Of a stretch of DNA of 64,000 nt, positions 55,050 through 62,263 are shown in pieces; positions within the stretch are counted from its first letter, which is position 1, and each line of letters starts with the position of its first letter. This DNA comes from Thiodiazotropha sp040506975 (GTDB lineage Bacteria > Pseudomonadota > Gammaproteobacteria > Chromatiales > Chromatiaceae), in contig OZ242974.1 of NCBI GenBank assembly GCA_965211775.1, positions 4,588,001 through 4,652,000 on the forward strand, given 5' to 3'. The notes beneath the pieces were generated by a model that saw only the letters and a list, made by a program, of their open reading frames with translations, was not told the DNA's origin and did no database searches. The translations under genes and the position numbers were made by a program.

Positions 55050-55382
55050 TTAGATACAGCCAGTCGGTTTTGGCAGACCGGCAAAACGGCAAGCCTGCTT
55101 GCCCGGGCCATAAGGAAACAGGGCGTAAAGATATTTTGAGTTACCTTTTTCCTTACCCAGCTTCTTACCTACAGCCTTGGTCAATACACGAACCGCAGGG
55201 GCAATCTGATACTCTTCATAGTACTCACGCAGGAAGTTGATAATCTCCCAATGCTCGTCGGTCAGTTCCAGATCGTCTTCCTTCGCCATGATCTCAGCCA
55301 CACCAGGTTCCCAATCGGACAGGTTTGTCAGGTAGCCTTCCTCGTCAGTTTCTAGGGTTTTACCGTTGACTTCGATAGCCAT
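55050..55382 (-). CDS. dsrC: DsrC, sulfur carrier substrate of DsrAB
   Basis: 110-residue protein with both conserved C-terminal cysteines, C98 (KQACRFAGLPKPTGCI, where the penultimate residue is C109). C109 and C98 form the trisulfide or disulfide handled by DsrAB and DsrMK. The rest (WEIINFLREYYEEYQIAP) is the usual helical DsrC body. Compare the cysteine-free paralogue at 61188. It sits between dsrH and dsrM, as in A. vinosum. Confidence 0.97.
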   Translation of the reverse strand: MAIEVNGKTLETDEEGYLTNLSDWEPGVAEIMAKEDDLELTDEHWEIINFLREYYEEYQIAPAVRVLTKAVGKKLGKEKGNSKYLYALFPYGPGKQACRFAGLPKPTGCI

Positions 55383-55419
55383 AATTTCTCTCCCAGTAGA
55401 GTTAAAAGTTGTTCGTTAA

Positions 55420-55725
55420 TCAGACCCAAGCCTGAACCTTGTCATTCTCTGCAGCGAGAGCGACAAACCTGGCGTAGTCCACGATTTCGATGCCATCAGC
55501 GACCTTCTCTTCGCTTACACCGCGAGCCTTAAGGTCGGGGCCCAATACATAGAAATTCACACCGTCTTTGGCAGCAATCTTCTGTGTGCAGTCAGTACCT
55601 TTGATCGCACCATAAATGCCGTCTTCGTACATAAGGACGGAACTGCCTGCTTTGGCGTAGGCCAGACAGCTATCCATCGAAGACTTTTCAAAAGGTGATT
55701 TGTTAACAGTATGCAGGGTACTCAT
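55420..55725 (-). CDS. dsrH: DsrH
   Basis: 101-residue subunit of the DsrE2F2H2 sulfurtransferase complex. C20, in SSMDSCLAYAKAGSS, matches the conserved DsrH cysteine. MSTLHTVNKSPFEKSS at the start and the YEDGIYGAIKGT segment are typical. The complex carries sulfur from TusA to DsrC. Homologous to TusB. Confidence 0.95.
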   Translation of the reverse strand: MSTLHTVNKSPFEKSSMDSCLAYAKAGSSVLMYEDGIYGAIKGTDCTQKIAAKDGVNFYVLGPDLKARGVSEEKVADGIEIVDYARFVALAAENDKVQAWV

Positions 55726-55740
55726 TCGCTCGTCTCCGAT

Positions 55741-56157
55741 TTAGAAGCTGAACATGACATCTTGCTTTTCCATGATGTCCGCCATTTCAGCTCGACTGAC
55801 CACACGGATAGAGTCCTTTTCCGCCCAATCGTCATCTTCATCCTCGTAGGTCAGAGGCATCAGGTCATCCAAGGTCAATCCCCGCTCCTCCAATGACTCC
55901 TTCTCTACATACAGTTTGGTGACGTCGTAATCACCAAGCGCCTGGTAGGTGGGTGAGAAGTTCTTCATATCCACTCCAGCCGTATCCTGTCCTTTGACCA
56001 GCTGATAGACCCCGTCATCCAGAAAAGCCAGGCTGACATCCTGATCAAACGCAGCGCCGATCAATACAACCTCAAGTGACTCCCAGGCATAGATGGTGCC
56101 GTAGGGGGCCCGACGGTTGAGGTACATGAACTTTTTAATATCTTCAGACATCGTCAA
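55741..56157 (-). CDS. dsrF: DsrF
   Basis: 138-residue DsrE/F-like fold subunit of DsrEFH, homologous to TusC. Landmarks MYLNRRAPYGTIYAWESLEV and DVSLAFLDDGVYQLVKGQD. No active cysteine is expected or seen in the usual place. It lies nine bases after dsrE and 15 before dsrH, so the three are tightly coupled. Confidence 0.95.
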   Translation of the reverse strand: MTMSEDIKKFMYLNRRAPYGTIYAWESLEVVLIGAAFDQDVSLAFLDDGVYQLVKGQDTAGVDMKNFSPTYQALGDYDVTKLYVEKESLEERGLTLDDLMPLTYEDEDDDWAEKDSIRVVSRAEMADIMEKQDVMFSF

Positions 56158-56166
56158 CCCCTATGC

Positions 56167-56559
56167 TCAATCACCGAATACCACCAGTCGTTCCGACTGG
56201 ATGCCTGCCTCGACCAACTGACCGAGACCGGAGATGCGAAAACCTTCAGCAATGTTCTGCGCATCCTTACCGTTGCGCTGCATCTCGCCCTCGTCGACGA
56301 TACCCCGCCGCTGGGCGGCGGCCACGCAAACCACCAAGTCGAGATCATGCTGTTTACCCAGCTCGGACCAACGCTTGACAATGTTCCGGTCATCTTGCGG
56401 AGGTGTTGTCAGATTGGTGCCGTTGTTGACACCGTCGTGATAGAAGAAGACACGCATAATCTCATGTCCGGCTTCCAGTGCAGCCTTGGTGAACTGGTAT
56501 GCAGAGTCCGTGGCTTGGTGCTGATAAGGACCCTCATTTACCTGAATCGCGAATTTCAT
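56167..56559 (-). CDS. dsrE: DsrE
   Basis: 130-residue catalytic subunit of DsrEFH, homologous to TusD. The persulfide-bearing cysteine is C78 in LDLVVCVAAAQRRG, matching A. vinosum DsrE. Start MKFAIQVNEGPYQHQATDSA. Directly downstream of dsrB with a 40-base gap. The presence of dsrEFH marks the cluster as sulfur-oxidising rather than sulfate-reducing. Confidence 0.96.
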   Translation of the reverse strand: MKFAIQVNEGPYQHQATDSAYQFTKAALEAGHEIMRVFFYHDGVNNGTNLTTPPQDDRNIVKRWSELGKQHDLDLVVCVAAAQRRGIVDEGEMQRNGKDAQNIAEGFRISGLGQLVEAGIQSERLVVFGD

Positions 56560-56599
56560 CAGTAGACCTTCCTGTTATTGCCCAAACGATTTTCCTGAA

Positions 56600-57670
56600 T
56601 TAGAAGCGGATATGCGCAGAGGCATTCAGGTTGTTACGGCTGCCACGCCAGTTATCGATGTGATATTTGGTGAAAGGCAGACCGGTCTTCTCGAAGAATT
56701 TCGGCCAACCGATACGCTCAGCCCACTCACCGATACGCTCCCAATCCTTGGCGTCTTCCTTGTAGGCGCTGAGGATCTGCTTGACCACGGTGGAAACTTC
56801 GGGCCAGCGGGGCGGATTGTTGGGCACACCGGCAGCCACCAGTTTGTGGAAGGTCGGCTTGGATCGGGCATTGGAGTTCTTGCCACCCACCCAGATCGCG
56901 AACTTGGAATGCTCCGGATCGTTGATCTGCATGGGAGGACAGGGCGGGAAGCAGGCACCGCAGCAGATACACTTCTTCTCGTCCACTTCAAGGGAGGGCT
57001 TACCGTTGACCATGGCGGGACGGATCGCCGCTACCGGACAGCGGGCCACGACCGAAGGCCGTTCACAAACGTTGGCGACCTGGGTGTGGTCAATCTTCGG
57101 CGGCTTGGTATGCTGAATGTTGATGGCGATATCACCCTGACCACCACAGTTGATCTGGCAGCAGGAGGTGGTAATGCGCACACGGTTTGGCATCTCTTCC
57201 TTGGTGAACTCTTCGTAGAGATCGTCCATCAGGGCCTTAACCGCACCAGAGGCGTCAGTGCCGGGGATATCACAATGCAGCCAACCCTGGGTGTGCGAGA
57301 TCATAGAGACCGAAGGACCAGTACCACCGATCGGGAAACCCTCAGACTCCAGCTTATCGATCAGAGGCTGAACCTTGGACTCCTCGCTGACCATATACTC
57401 GATGTTGGAGCGAATGGTGAAGCGGACATAGCCTTCGGCAAACTCGTCGGCGATGTCCATCAGCTTGCGGATGGTGTAGACATCCATCTGACGCTGGGTA
57501 CCGGCACGCACGGTCCAGATGCTGTCACCACTCTTGGCGACGTGGACCAGGACACCAGGACGCGGACGCTCATGATAGGCCCACTGGCCATAGTTTTTCT
57601 TAAGAACGGGGTGTAAGTAGGGCTCCATCTCCGGGACGCCACTCTCAATCGGCATACGAACTTCCGACAT
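56600..57670 (-). CDS. dsrB: Dissimilatory sulfite reductase beta subunit DsrB (oxidative type)
   Basis: 356 residues. Sulfite reductase repeats with sirohaem/Fe-S cysteines (RITTSCCQINCGGQGD; CERPSVVARCPVAAI) and an inserted ferredoxin domain CICCGACFPPCPPM. ATG 57670 has GGAGG five bases upstream; an ATG four codons earlier is less well placed. Together with DsrA it forms the alpha2beta2 reverse sulfite reductase that oxidises DsrC-bound sulfur to sulfite in the cytoplasm. Confidence 0.97.
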   Translation of the reverse strand: MSEVRMPIESGVPEMEPYLHPVLKKNYGQWAYHERPRPGVLVHVAKSGDSIWTVRAGTQRQMDVYTIRKLMDIADEFAEGYVRFTIRSNIEYMVSEESKVQPLIDKLESEGFPIGGTGPSVSMISHTQGWLHCDIPGTDASGAVKALMDDLYEEFTKEEMPNRVRITTSCCQINCGGQGDIAINIQHTKPPKIDHTQVANVCERPSVVARCPVAAIRPAMVNGKPSLEVDEKKCICCGACFPPCPPMQINDPEHSKFAIWVGGKNSNARSKPTFHKLVAAGVPNNPPRWPEVSTVVKQILSAYKEDAKDWERIGEWAERIGWPKFFEKTGLPFTKYHIDNWRGSRNNLNASAHIRF

Positions 57671-57754
57671 ACCTACCTCCAAAAAAATAGGGTAATTGAT
57701 TCGTTTTAAGGGACAATCGAGCGAACCCGTTGCCCCCTAATAGCTAGATCGGTG

Positions 57755-58996
57755 TTACTGGGCCTTTCTCTCAGCCCACTTGGCCGCTTCCTCATCCCAG
57801 TTGTCGCTACGGAAGTAAGGATTCATACGCGGACGCTCGATCATGTTGGGATCGATCTCGAGGCCGACACCTTCCAGGAAGTTGACCAGGCCGATACGCT
57901 CGATCATCTCACCGGTACGCTCGTGCTCGAGGGCGTTTTCGGCGAAGAAGTCGAGGATCTCTGTCGCCAACTCCTCCAACCACTCGAAATCCTCATCGGT
58001 CTCCAGCTTGTGGAAAGGCACGATCACGGTACCCATCAGGTCACCGATCTTAAGGGTTCGCTTACCGCCACAGAGCAGGGTAATACCCTTATCGTCACCG
58101 GGAGAGAGCGCCTTGTTCATCACGTTGATGCAGTGCATGCAACGGACACAGGATGGATTGTCGACCGCCAGGGTATCGTCGTCATTCAGGGACAGGGCCT
58201 TGGTCGGGCAACGGGTGATGACGTTGTCGATGACATACTTGCGGCCTTTGTCGGCGACGAAATTCTTGACCTCGTCCTGGTCGACCTTCATATCGTCGCG
58301 CCAGGTACCGATGGTAGCCAGGTCGGCGCGCTGCACGGAGTTCATGCAGTCGTTGGGACAACCTGAAACCTTGTATTTAAACTTGTAGGGCAGCGCGGGA
58401 CGATGCATGTCATCGAGGGCGTTGTTGACCAGCATACGCATGGTACGGCCTTCATCGAAACATGAATTCTCACAGCGAGCGGCACCGACACAGGACATAC
58501 CGGTACGTACAGCCGGACCGGCGCCGCCAAGATCGAAGCCCATCTCGTTTATTTCGTCAAATGCGGGCTGAACATTGTCGGTGGTGCAACCCTGGAACAT
58601 GATATCACCGGACTGGCCATGGAATGCGATCAGACCGGAGCCGTACTTCTCCCAGATGTCACAGAATTTGCGGATAGTGTTGGTGTCATAGTGCATGCCC
58701 GGAGGCGGCATAACGCGAAGAGTGTGGAATTCGGCTGCTGCGGGGAACAATGCTTTTCCGTCGTCACCCTTGAGTTCGGTAAAGCGGGGGATGATACCGC
58801 CACCATAACCGATCACGCCAACGGTACCGCCTTTCCAGTAACCTTTACGTGTCTCGTATGAGGTCTCGAGCTGCCCCAGCAGGTCAACCATCATGTCGTT
58901 ATCGTTGGCGAGACGCTTGAGGCCGGTGACAAACGAGGGCCAGGGGCCGCTCTCCAGCTGGTCAAGCATGGGGGTATCATGCATCTGTTTTGCCAT
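57755..58996 (-). CDS. dsrA: Dissimilatory sulfite reductase alpha subunit DsrA (oxidative type)
   Basis: 413 residues. Sirohaem/Fe-S cysteine sets (CVGAARCENSCFDE; KVSGCPNDCMNSVQRADL) and a ferredoxin domain with CVRCMHCINVMNKAL, whose third and fourth ligands come from TRCPTKALS. ATG 58996 follows GGGAG; the frame stays open to 59104 but that part has no similarity. First gene of the cluster. A dyad and a likely -10 element lie ~200 bases upstream. Confidence 0.97.
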   Translation of the reverse strand: MAKQMHDTPMLDQLESGPWPSFVTGLKRLANDNDMMVDLLGQLETSYETRKGYWKGGTVGVIGYGGGIIPRFTELKGDDGKALFPAAAEFHTLRVMPPPGMHYDTNTIRKFCDIWEKYGSGLIAFHGQSGDIMFQGCTTDNVQPAFDEINEMGFDLGGAGPAVRTGMSCVGAARCENSCFDEGRTMRMLVNNALDDMHRPALPYKFKYKVSGCPNDCMNSVQRADLATIGTWRDDMKVDQDEVKNFVADKGRKYVIDNVITRCPTKALSLNDDDTLAVDNPSCVRCMHCINVMNKALSPGDDKGITLLCGGKRTLKIGDLMGTVIVPFHKLETDEDFEWLEELATEILDFFAENALEHERTGEMIERIGLVNFLEGVGLEIDPNMIERPRMNPYFRSDNWDEEAAKWAERKAQ

Positions 58997-59480
58997 CACT
59001 CTTTCTCCCAATGGTCGTTTGTTCAGGTCTTTTTGCTGAATCTTCGCCTGATGTTTAAGCTGCGCCAAACACCTTGGCATAGAAAAACGGCTACAAACCC
59101 GCAATCCAAAACCGCACTACAGGCAACTGGCCTGTTTCTACTGGTGCGAAATTTTAGGGATGTCTAATGCAGACCAATATCCTTCCGATGGGAGGGAAAG
59201 AGATATTTATAGCTATCCCATTTGGGATATATTTTCATGGATTTTGGGGTAAAAAGTGGTCAAATGTAACGCAAATTACGCTGTAATAACAATATGTTAA
59301 AGTCTTTAATTCATTTCTAATATTCAAAACACTCCCTTACTTTAATAAGGGTAGGTTTTAACGATAAACTTGGTCAGAAGAGCCTTGAACGAGCATCCCA
59401 CATGATGTTCAATATCAATACCTGAGTATTTTACTGCGTTTTGCTTCGGCAATCGCCAGACCACAGGGACAAAGTCAAAA
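58997..59480. other. Intergenic region upstream of dsrA
   Basis: 484 bases between the divergent dsrA and a possible small gene at 59481. It is AT-rich, with the dyad at 59214-59229. A minus-strand frame (59342-59674) is open but antisense to the small gene and not accepted. The dsrA leader would be about 200 bases long. Confidence 0.5.
59206..59229 (-). promoter_or_regulatory. Candidate dsrA promoter -10 with adjoining dyad operator
   Basis: On the minus strand TATAAA (59206-59211) is preceded, after two bases, by the dyad TATCCCA-AA-TGGGATA (59214-59229), which fills the spacer region where the -35 would be poor. A regulator of the dsr operon could bind here. No known motif is matched. Confidence 0.5.
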
Positions 59481-59657
59481 ATGCTGTATTTGAGTGAATT
59501 AATGATGCAACACCCAGAGGTCGACAGCTTCGATAGACTGCTGGAGGTGGTGAGGGAACGGTCGAAGACTGAGATGTTTTTTCGGATCGATGTCAAACCC
59601 CCTTTTTCCGATACCCCCGACAACTGGGAAGACCGCCTGGAAGCGACTTTCACCTGA
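59481..59657 (+). CDS. Possible small protein, 58 residues
   Basis: Frame starting MLYLSELMMQHPEVDSFDRL and ending after EATFT, with codon use like the neighbours (many GAC, CTG, GAG). The product is acidic and soluble, with a short PPFSDTPDNWEDRL segment. It precedes the 59719 gene by 61 bases on the same strand. The ribosome site (AGGGA) is about 12 bases off, farther than ideal. No family is recognised. Confidence 0.4.
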   Translation: MLYLSELMMQHPEVDSFDRLLEVVRERSKTEMFFRIDVKPPFSDTPDNWEDRLEATFT

Positions 59658-59718
59658 GGTCGTGACAGAGACATTCAGGGCCATTTAACAGGCCCCGGCA
59701 ACAACTGAGAAGATTATT

Positions 59719-60432
59719 GTGAAGTACCTGGAATCTGAAGCCTTTATCGGTGACAACGAGAGCTCGGAAGATGCGATAAAATCAAGCAAGCTGCTGCAGC
59801 TCAAACTCGACGAGAAGCGTGAAGAGCTGTCTGCCCTGTCTGATGATGTCCCCAATGACAAGCGTCTTGAATTGCAGCTCGAGTCCGCCTATATCCTTCT
59901 CGACCTGGACAGGCGGCAAGAGGCCGGGCAGATCGGTAAAGCTGTACTGGATCAGGCACTCGGCGAGGCGTTGTGGCTGAGGGCCGTTGAAGCCTGCGAC
60001 ATCCTCTACCAATCGGAGCAGACGGAGTCGATCAAGGCGCTGGCCCACGGAATCTGGCTAGGCGTGACATTCCCCATTGACCCCGAGCTAAGCGTGGCCA
60101 TGCTGCAACATCTCATCGATGAGACCCCCGACAAATCAGACGGAGCGGCAGTGGCTGCGGTGACCGCCTGTTACCTGGTCGATATCCGTGCCCGGGGGCA
60201 GGAGCGTGAGGATCTCATGTTCTTTACCAACCAGTTGCTTGGCCAGGTCGCCAGACGCCACAGTCAAGTGGAGGAGCAGGCGATCTTCGATTTCTGGGTC
60301 GAGCGCATGGAGTTGGACGATCCGGGCAAGTTTCTACCCAGGTTGGCCAAGGTACTCGATGTCATCGTTGATGGAGACTGGTGGTTCGACAGGGATGCTC
60401 TGCGGGCGAAAATCCCAGCCGACGAGGTTTGA
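59719..60432 (+). CDS. Unknown helical protein, partner gene of Cas6-like gene
   Basis: 237-residue acidic, mostly helical protein with TPR-like character (e.g. LQLESAYILLDLDRRQEAGQ, 20 residues, and ALWLRAVEACDILYQ). It starts at a GTG (59719) with GAGA upstream. I do not recognise a family. The end (WWFDRDALRAKIPADEV) is four bases before the Cas6-like ATG, so the two are probably translationally linked. The pair is divergent from dsrA. Confidence 0.78.
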   Translation: MKYLESEAFIGDNESSEDAIKSSKLLQLKLDEKREELSALSDDVPNDKRLELQLESAYILLDLDRRQEAGQIGKAVLDQALGEALWLRAVEACDILYQSEQTESIKALAHGIWLGVTFPIDPELSVAMLQHLIDETPDKSDGAAVAAVTACYLVDIRARGQEREDLMFFTNQLLGQVARRHSQVEEQAIFDFWVERMELDDPGKFLPRLAKVLDVIVDGDWWFDRDALRAKIPADEV

Positions 60433-60436
60433 TCAA

Positions 60437-61105
60437 ATGAACGCGACCTTCTGGCAGGAAGAGCAGGATGAAGAGCAGTTTGTGGTGCCGGATAACGTGG
60501 TCGATCTGATATTCAGGATCAATTGCCCCTCTCTGCCCGTCGACCATGCCTGGCCGCTCTCCGATGCGATACATAGAGAACTGCCCTGGTTTCCCCTGGA
60601 GCCGCAAGCCGGTCTCCACCTGATCTACGGCGCCGACTCAGGCAATGGCTGGGAAAGGCCCAGCGACGGCGGTGAAACCCTCTATCTATCTCGTCGCACA
60701 CCTCTGATCCTGAGACTGCCAAAAGAGAGGCTCGAAGAAGCCGCCGAACTCAGCGGTAAAACACTGGACATCGATGGATTTGCAATGGAGATCGGCAAGT
60801 CACATACCCGGTTTCTCGCTATGACCACAACGCTCTACTGCCGCTACCTGGCCTGTGAGACCGGTCAGGGCGAGGATGAGTTTGTTCAGTCTGCGGTCGA
60901 GTCATTGCAGTCACTCAACCTGCGTTTTAAAAAGGTACTGTGCGGTAAAGGCACCCGGTTCACCACCCCCCAGGCGCCACTCCTTACCCGTAGCCTGATG
61001 GTGGCCGGATTATCCCTGGACGATGCCGTCACGCTGCAGGAGTACGGCATCGGCCCACATCGAATTCGTGGCTTTGGCTTGTTTGTACCACACAAGACTG
61101 TATAA
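60437..61105 (+). CDS. Cas6/Cmx6-like RAMP protein (MYXAN-subtype family) without a CRISPR array nearby
   Basis: 222 residues. It resembles the Cas6 family of the MYXAN subtype (TIGR02807-type): VVDLIFRINCPSLPVDHAW at 21-39, with H37 at the start of helix 1 where Cas6 enzymes carry a catalytic histidine, LILRLPKERLEEA and LSGKTLDIDG in the middle, and a C-terminal glycine-rich loop YGIGPHRIRGFGLF (203-216). No repeats, cas1/cas2 or interference genes are present; instead it lies between an unknown gene and a DsrC paralogue. Its real target is probably not crRNA. Confidence 0.8.
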   Translation: MNATFWQEEQDEEQFVVPDNVVDLIFRINCPSLPVDHAWPLSDAIHRELPWFPLEPQAGLHLIYGADSGNGWERPSDGGETLYLSRRTPLILRLPKERLEEAAELSGKTLDIDGFAMEIGKSHTRFLAMTTTLYCRYLACETGQGEDEFVQSAVESLQSLNLRFKKVLCGKGTRFTTPQAPLLTRSLMVAGLSLDDAVTLQEYGIGPHRIRGFGLFVPHKTV

Positions 61106-61187
61106 GATACCGCGCCTATAACCGAATAAATTCCGAAATAGACGGGGAAATGACCCCGCCGTTGTATCTGTTTGTAAGGAGAGATCA

Positions 61188-61532
61188 ATGTCTTATGAAG
61201 TAAACGGTAAAACCATTGAGGCCGACGCCAACGGCTACCTGGTCGATCACACCGAATGGAGCGAGGATGTGGCCAATGTCATCGCTGAGAGCGAAGGCAT
61301 CAATCTGAGCGAAAAGGCTTGGGAAATCATCAACTTTCTGCGCGACGAATATTTCAATAACAATGGCAACCAGCCCAATGAACGCAATATGGTCAAACAC
61401 TTCAAGAGTGTGTGGACCGACGAGGGTAAAGTGGATGCAAAATCCCTCTACATTCACTTCCCCAAGGGACCGGCGAAACAGGCGAGCAAAATTGCCGGCC
61501 TGCCCGAGACCAAGCGCAAGGGTGGTTACTGA
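61188..61532 (+). CDS. DsrC/TusE-family paralogue lacking both cysteines (RspA-like)
   Basis: 114 residues. The fold segments are those of DsrC (MSYEVNGKTIEADANGYL; EKAWEIINFLRDEYF; KSLYIHFPKGPAKQA), but where DsrC has C98 and C109 this protein has Ser (KQASKIAGLPETKRKGGY) and no cysteine anywhere in the tail. Cysteine-free members are called RspA and are proposed to be regulatory rather than catalytic. AAGGAGAG lies before the ATG. It follows the Cas6-like gene by 82 bases. Confidence 0.92.
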   Translation: MSYEVNGKTIEADANGYLVDHTEWSEDVANVIAESEGINLSEKAWEIINFLRDEYFNNNGNQPNERNMVKHFKSVWTDEGKVDAKSLYIHFPKGPAKQASKIAGLPETKRKGGY

Positions 61533-61581
61533 TTGAATAGGATGCGAAACGACTGACGTCGTTACTTTCCAAACAAGGCAG

Positions 61582-61612
61582 CCGTACCCTGGGTTGGTTC
61601 TGCAGGGTACGG
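61582..61612 (+). terminator. Hairpin after the RspA-like gene, probable terminator
   Basis: CCGTACCCTG (61582-61591) and CAGGGTACGG (61603-61612), perfect 10-base arms with an 11-base loop. There is no long T run after it, so the termination call is tentative. Confidence 0.5.
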
Positions 61613-61753
61613 TCATGTCATTCCGATAGACTTCCCCATATCCGCCATTGGGTCCGCTTATAGTTGGTTATCCTCAACCATACGATGCAGCATGAATCCG
61701 AGCTGTACCAGCCCATCCGCATATAACCACCAAACTCACTGCAGATGCGCCCG

Positions 61754-61772
61754 GTTAATGATTATCATTGCA
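61754..61772. promoter_or_regulatory. Fur-box-like site
   Basis: GTTAATGATTATCATTGCA matches 14 of 19 positions of the GATAATGATAATCATTATC consensus, including the AATGATnATCATT core. No iron gene follows within the window; the IS pair begins 185 bases on. Confidence 0.6.
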
Positions 61773-61967
61773 TGCACTTCGATGATTAGGGCCTGCTAAA
61801 CAATACAGAGATCTCTGTATCACTCGATATGGTGGGTGGACAGATCGTATCTCAAGGATGATCAATCAGTATCTGTTTTTGAGACAGATCCTTCGGTTGG
61901 GATTACAGGCAACCGCCGCCCTCTCTCCTTTCTGACAGTGTATTTATAAATTGTTACCTGATTACCC

Positions 61968-62263
61968 CTAAACCTCAGCCATTCTCAAGAGGCGATATGG
62001 CATAGGTGGAGTGCGAAGAGCGGCAAAAAGCAATCGTTCAATCATGGCGGGTAAATCGAAACGGCGGTTAAACCGATATTCGAACTCAGCAAGATAACGC
62101 GACACATGTTTATCTCGAATCGCATGAAAAGTACCCAACAGACTGTTTTTGACATTACCCAACATCGTGTTTACCCATTTGAAGCACGAATACTGGACAC
62201 TTTGGCGCCCACCACCCGTCACCATGGGGTTATGATGGCAATCAGCGGTTGTCACGCCACTAA
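61968..62263 (-). pseudogene. IS1595 transposase, 3' fragment
   Basis: C-terminal ~98 codons of the transposase (from about SGVTTADCHHN to LLRMAEV), separated from the rest by the IS1380 at 62264. The upstream part of the same gene continues at 63836. Confidence 0.9.

Larger units (their letters stand above)
61533..61956. other. Intergenic region with hairpin and Fur box
   Basis: 424 bases between the RspA-like gene and the IS1595/IS1380 pair. It holds the hairpin at 61582-61612 and a Fur-box-like site at 61754-61772 but no gene. The gene the Fur box served would lie beyond the insertion pair. Confidence 0.6.

Noticed and set aside
56612..57616. 334-codon plus-strand frame opposite dsrB
   Set aside because: Antisense shadow of dsrB; low-complexity translation without motifs.
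59342..59674. 110-codon minus-strand frame upstream of dsrA
   Set aside because: Ser-rich, no family, antisense to the better-looking small frame at 59481; it does not have a clear ribosome site.
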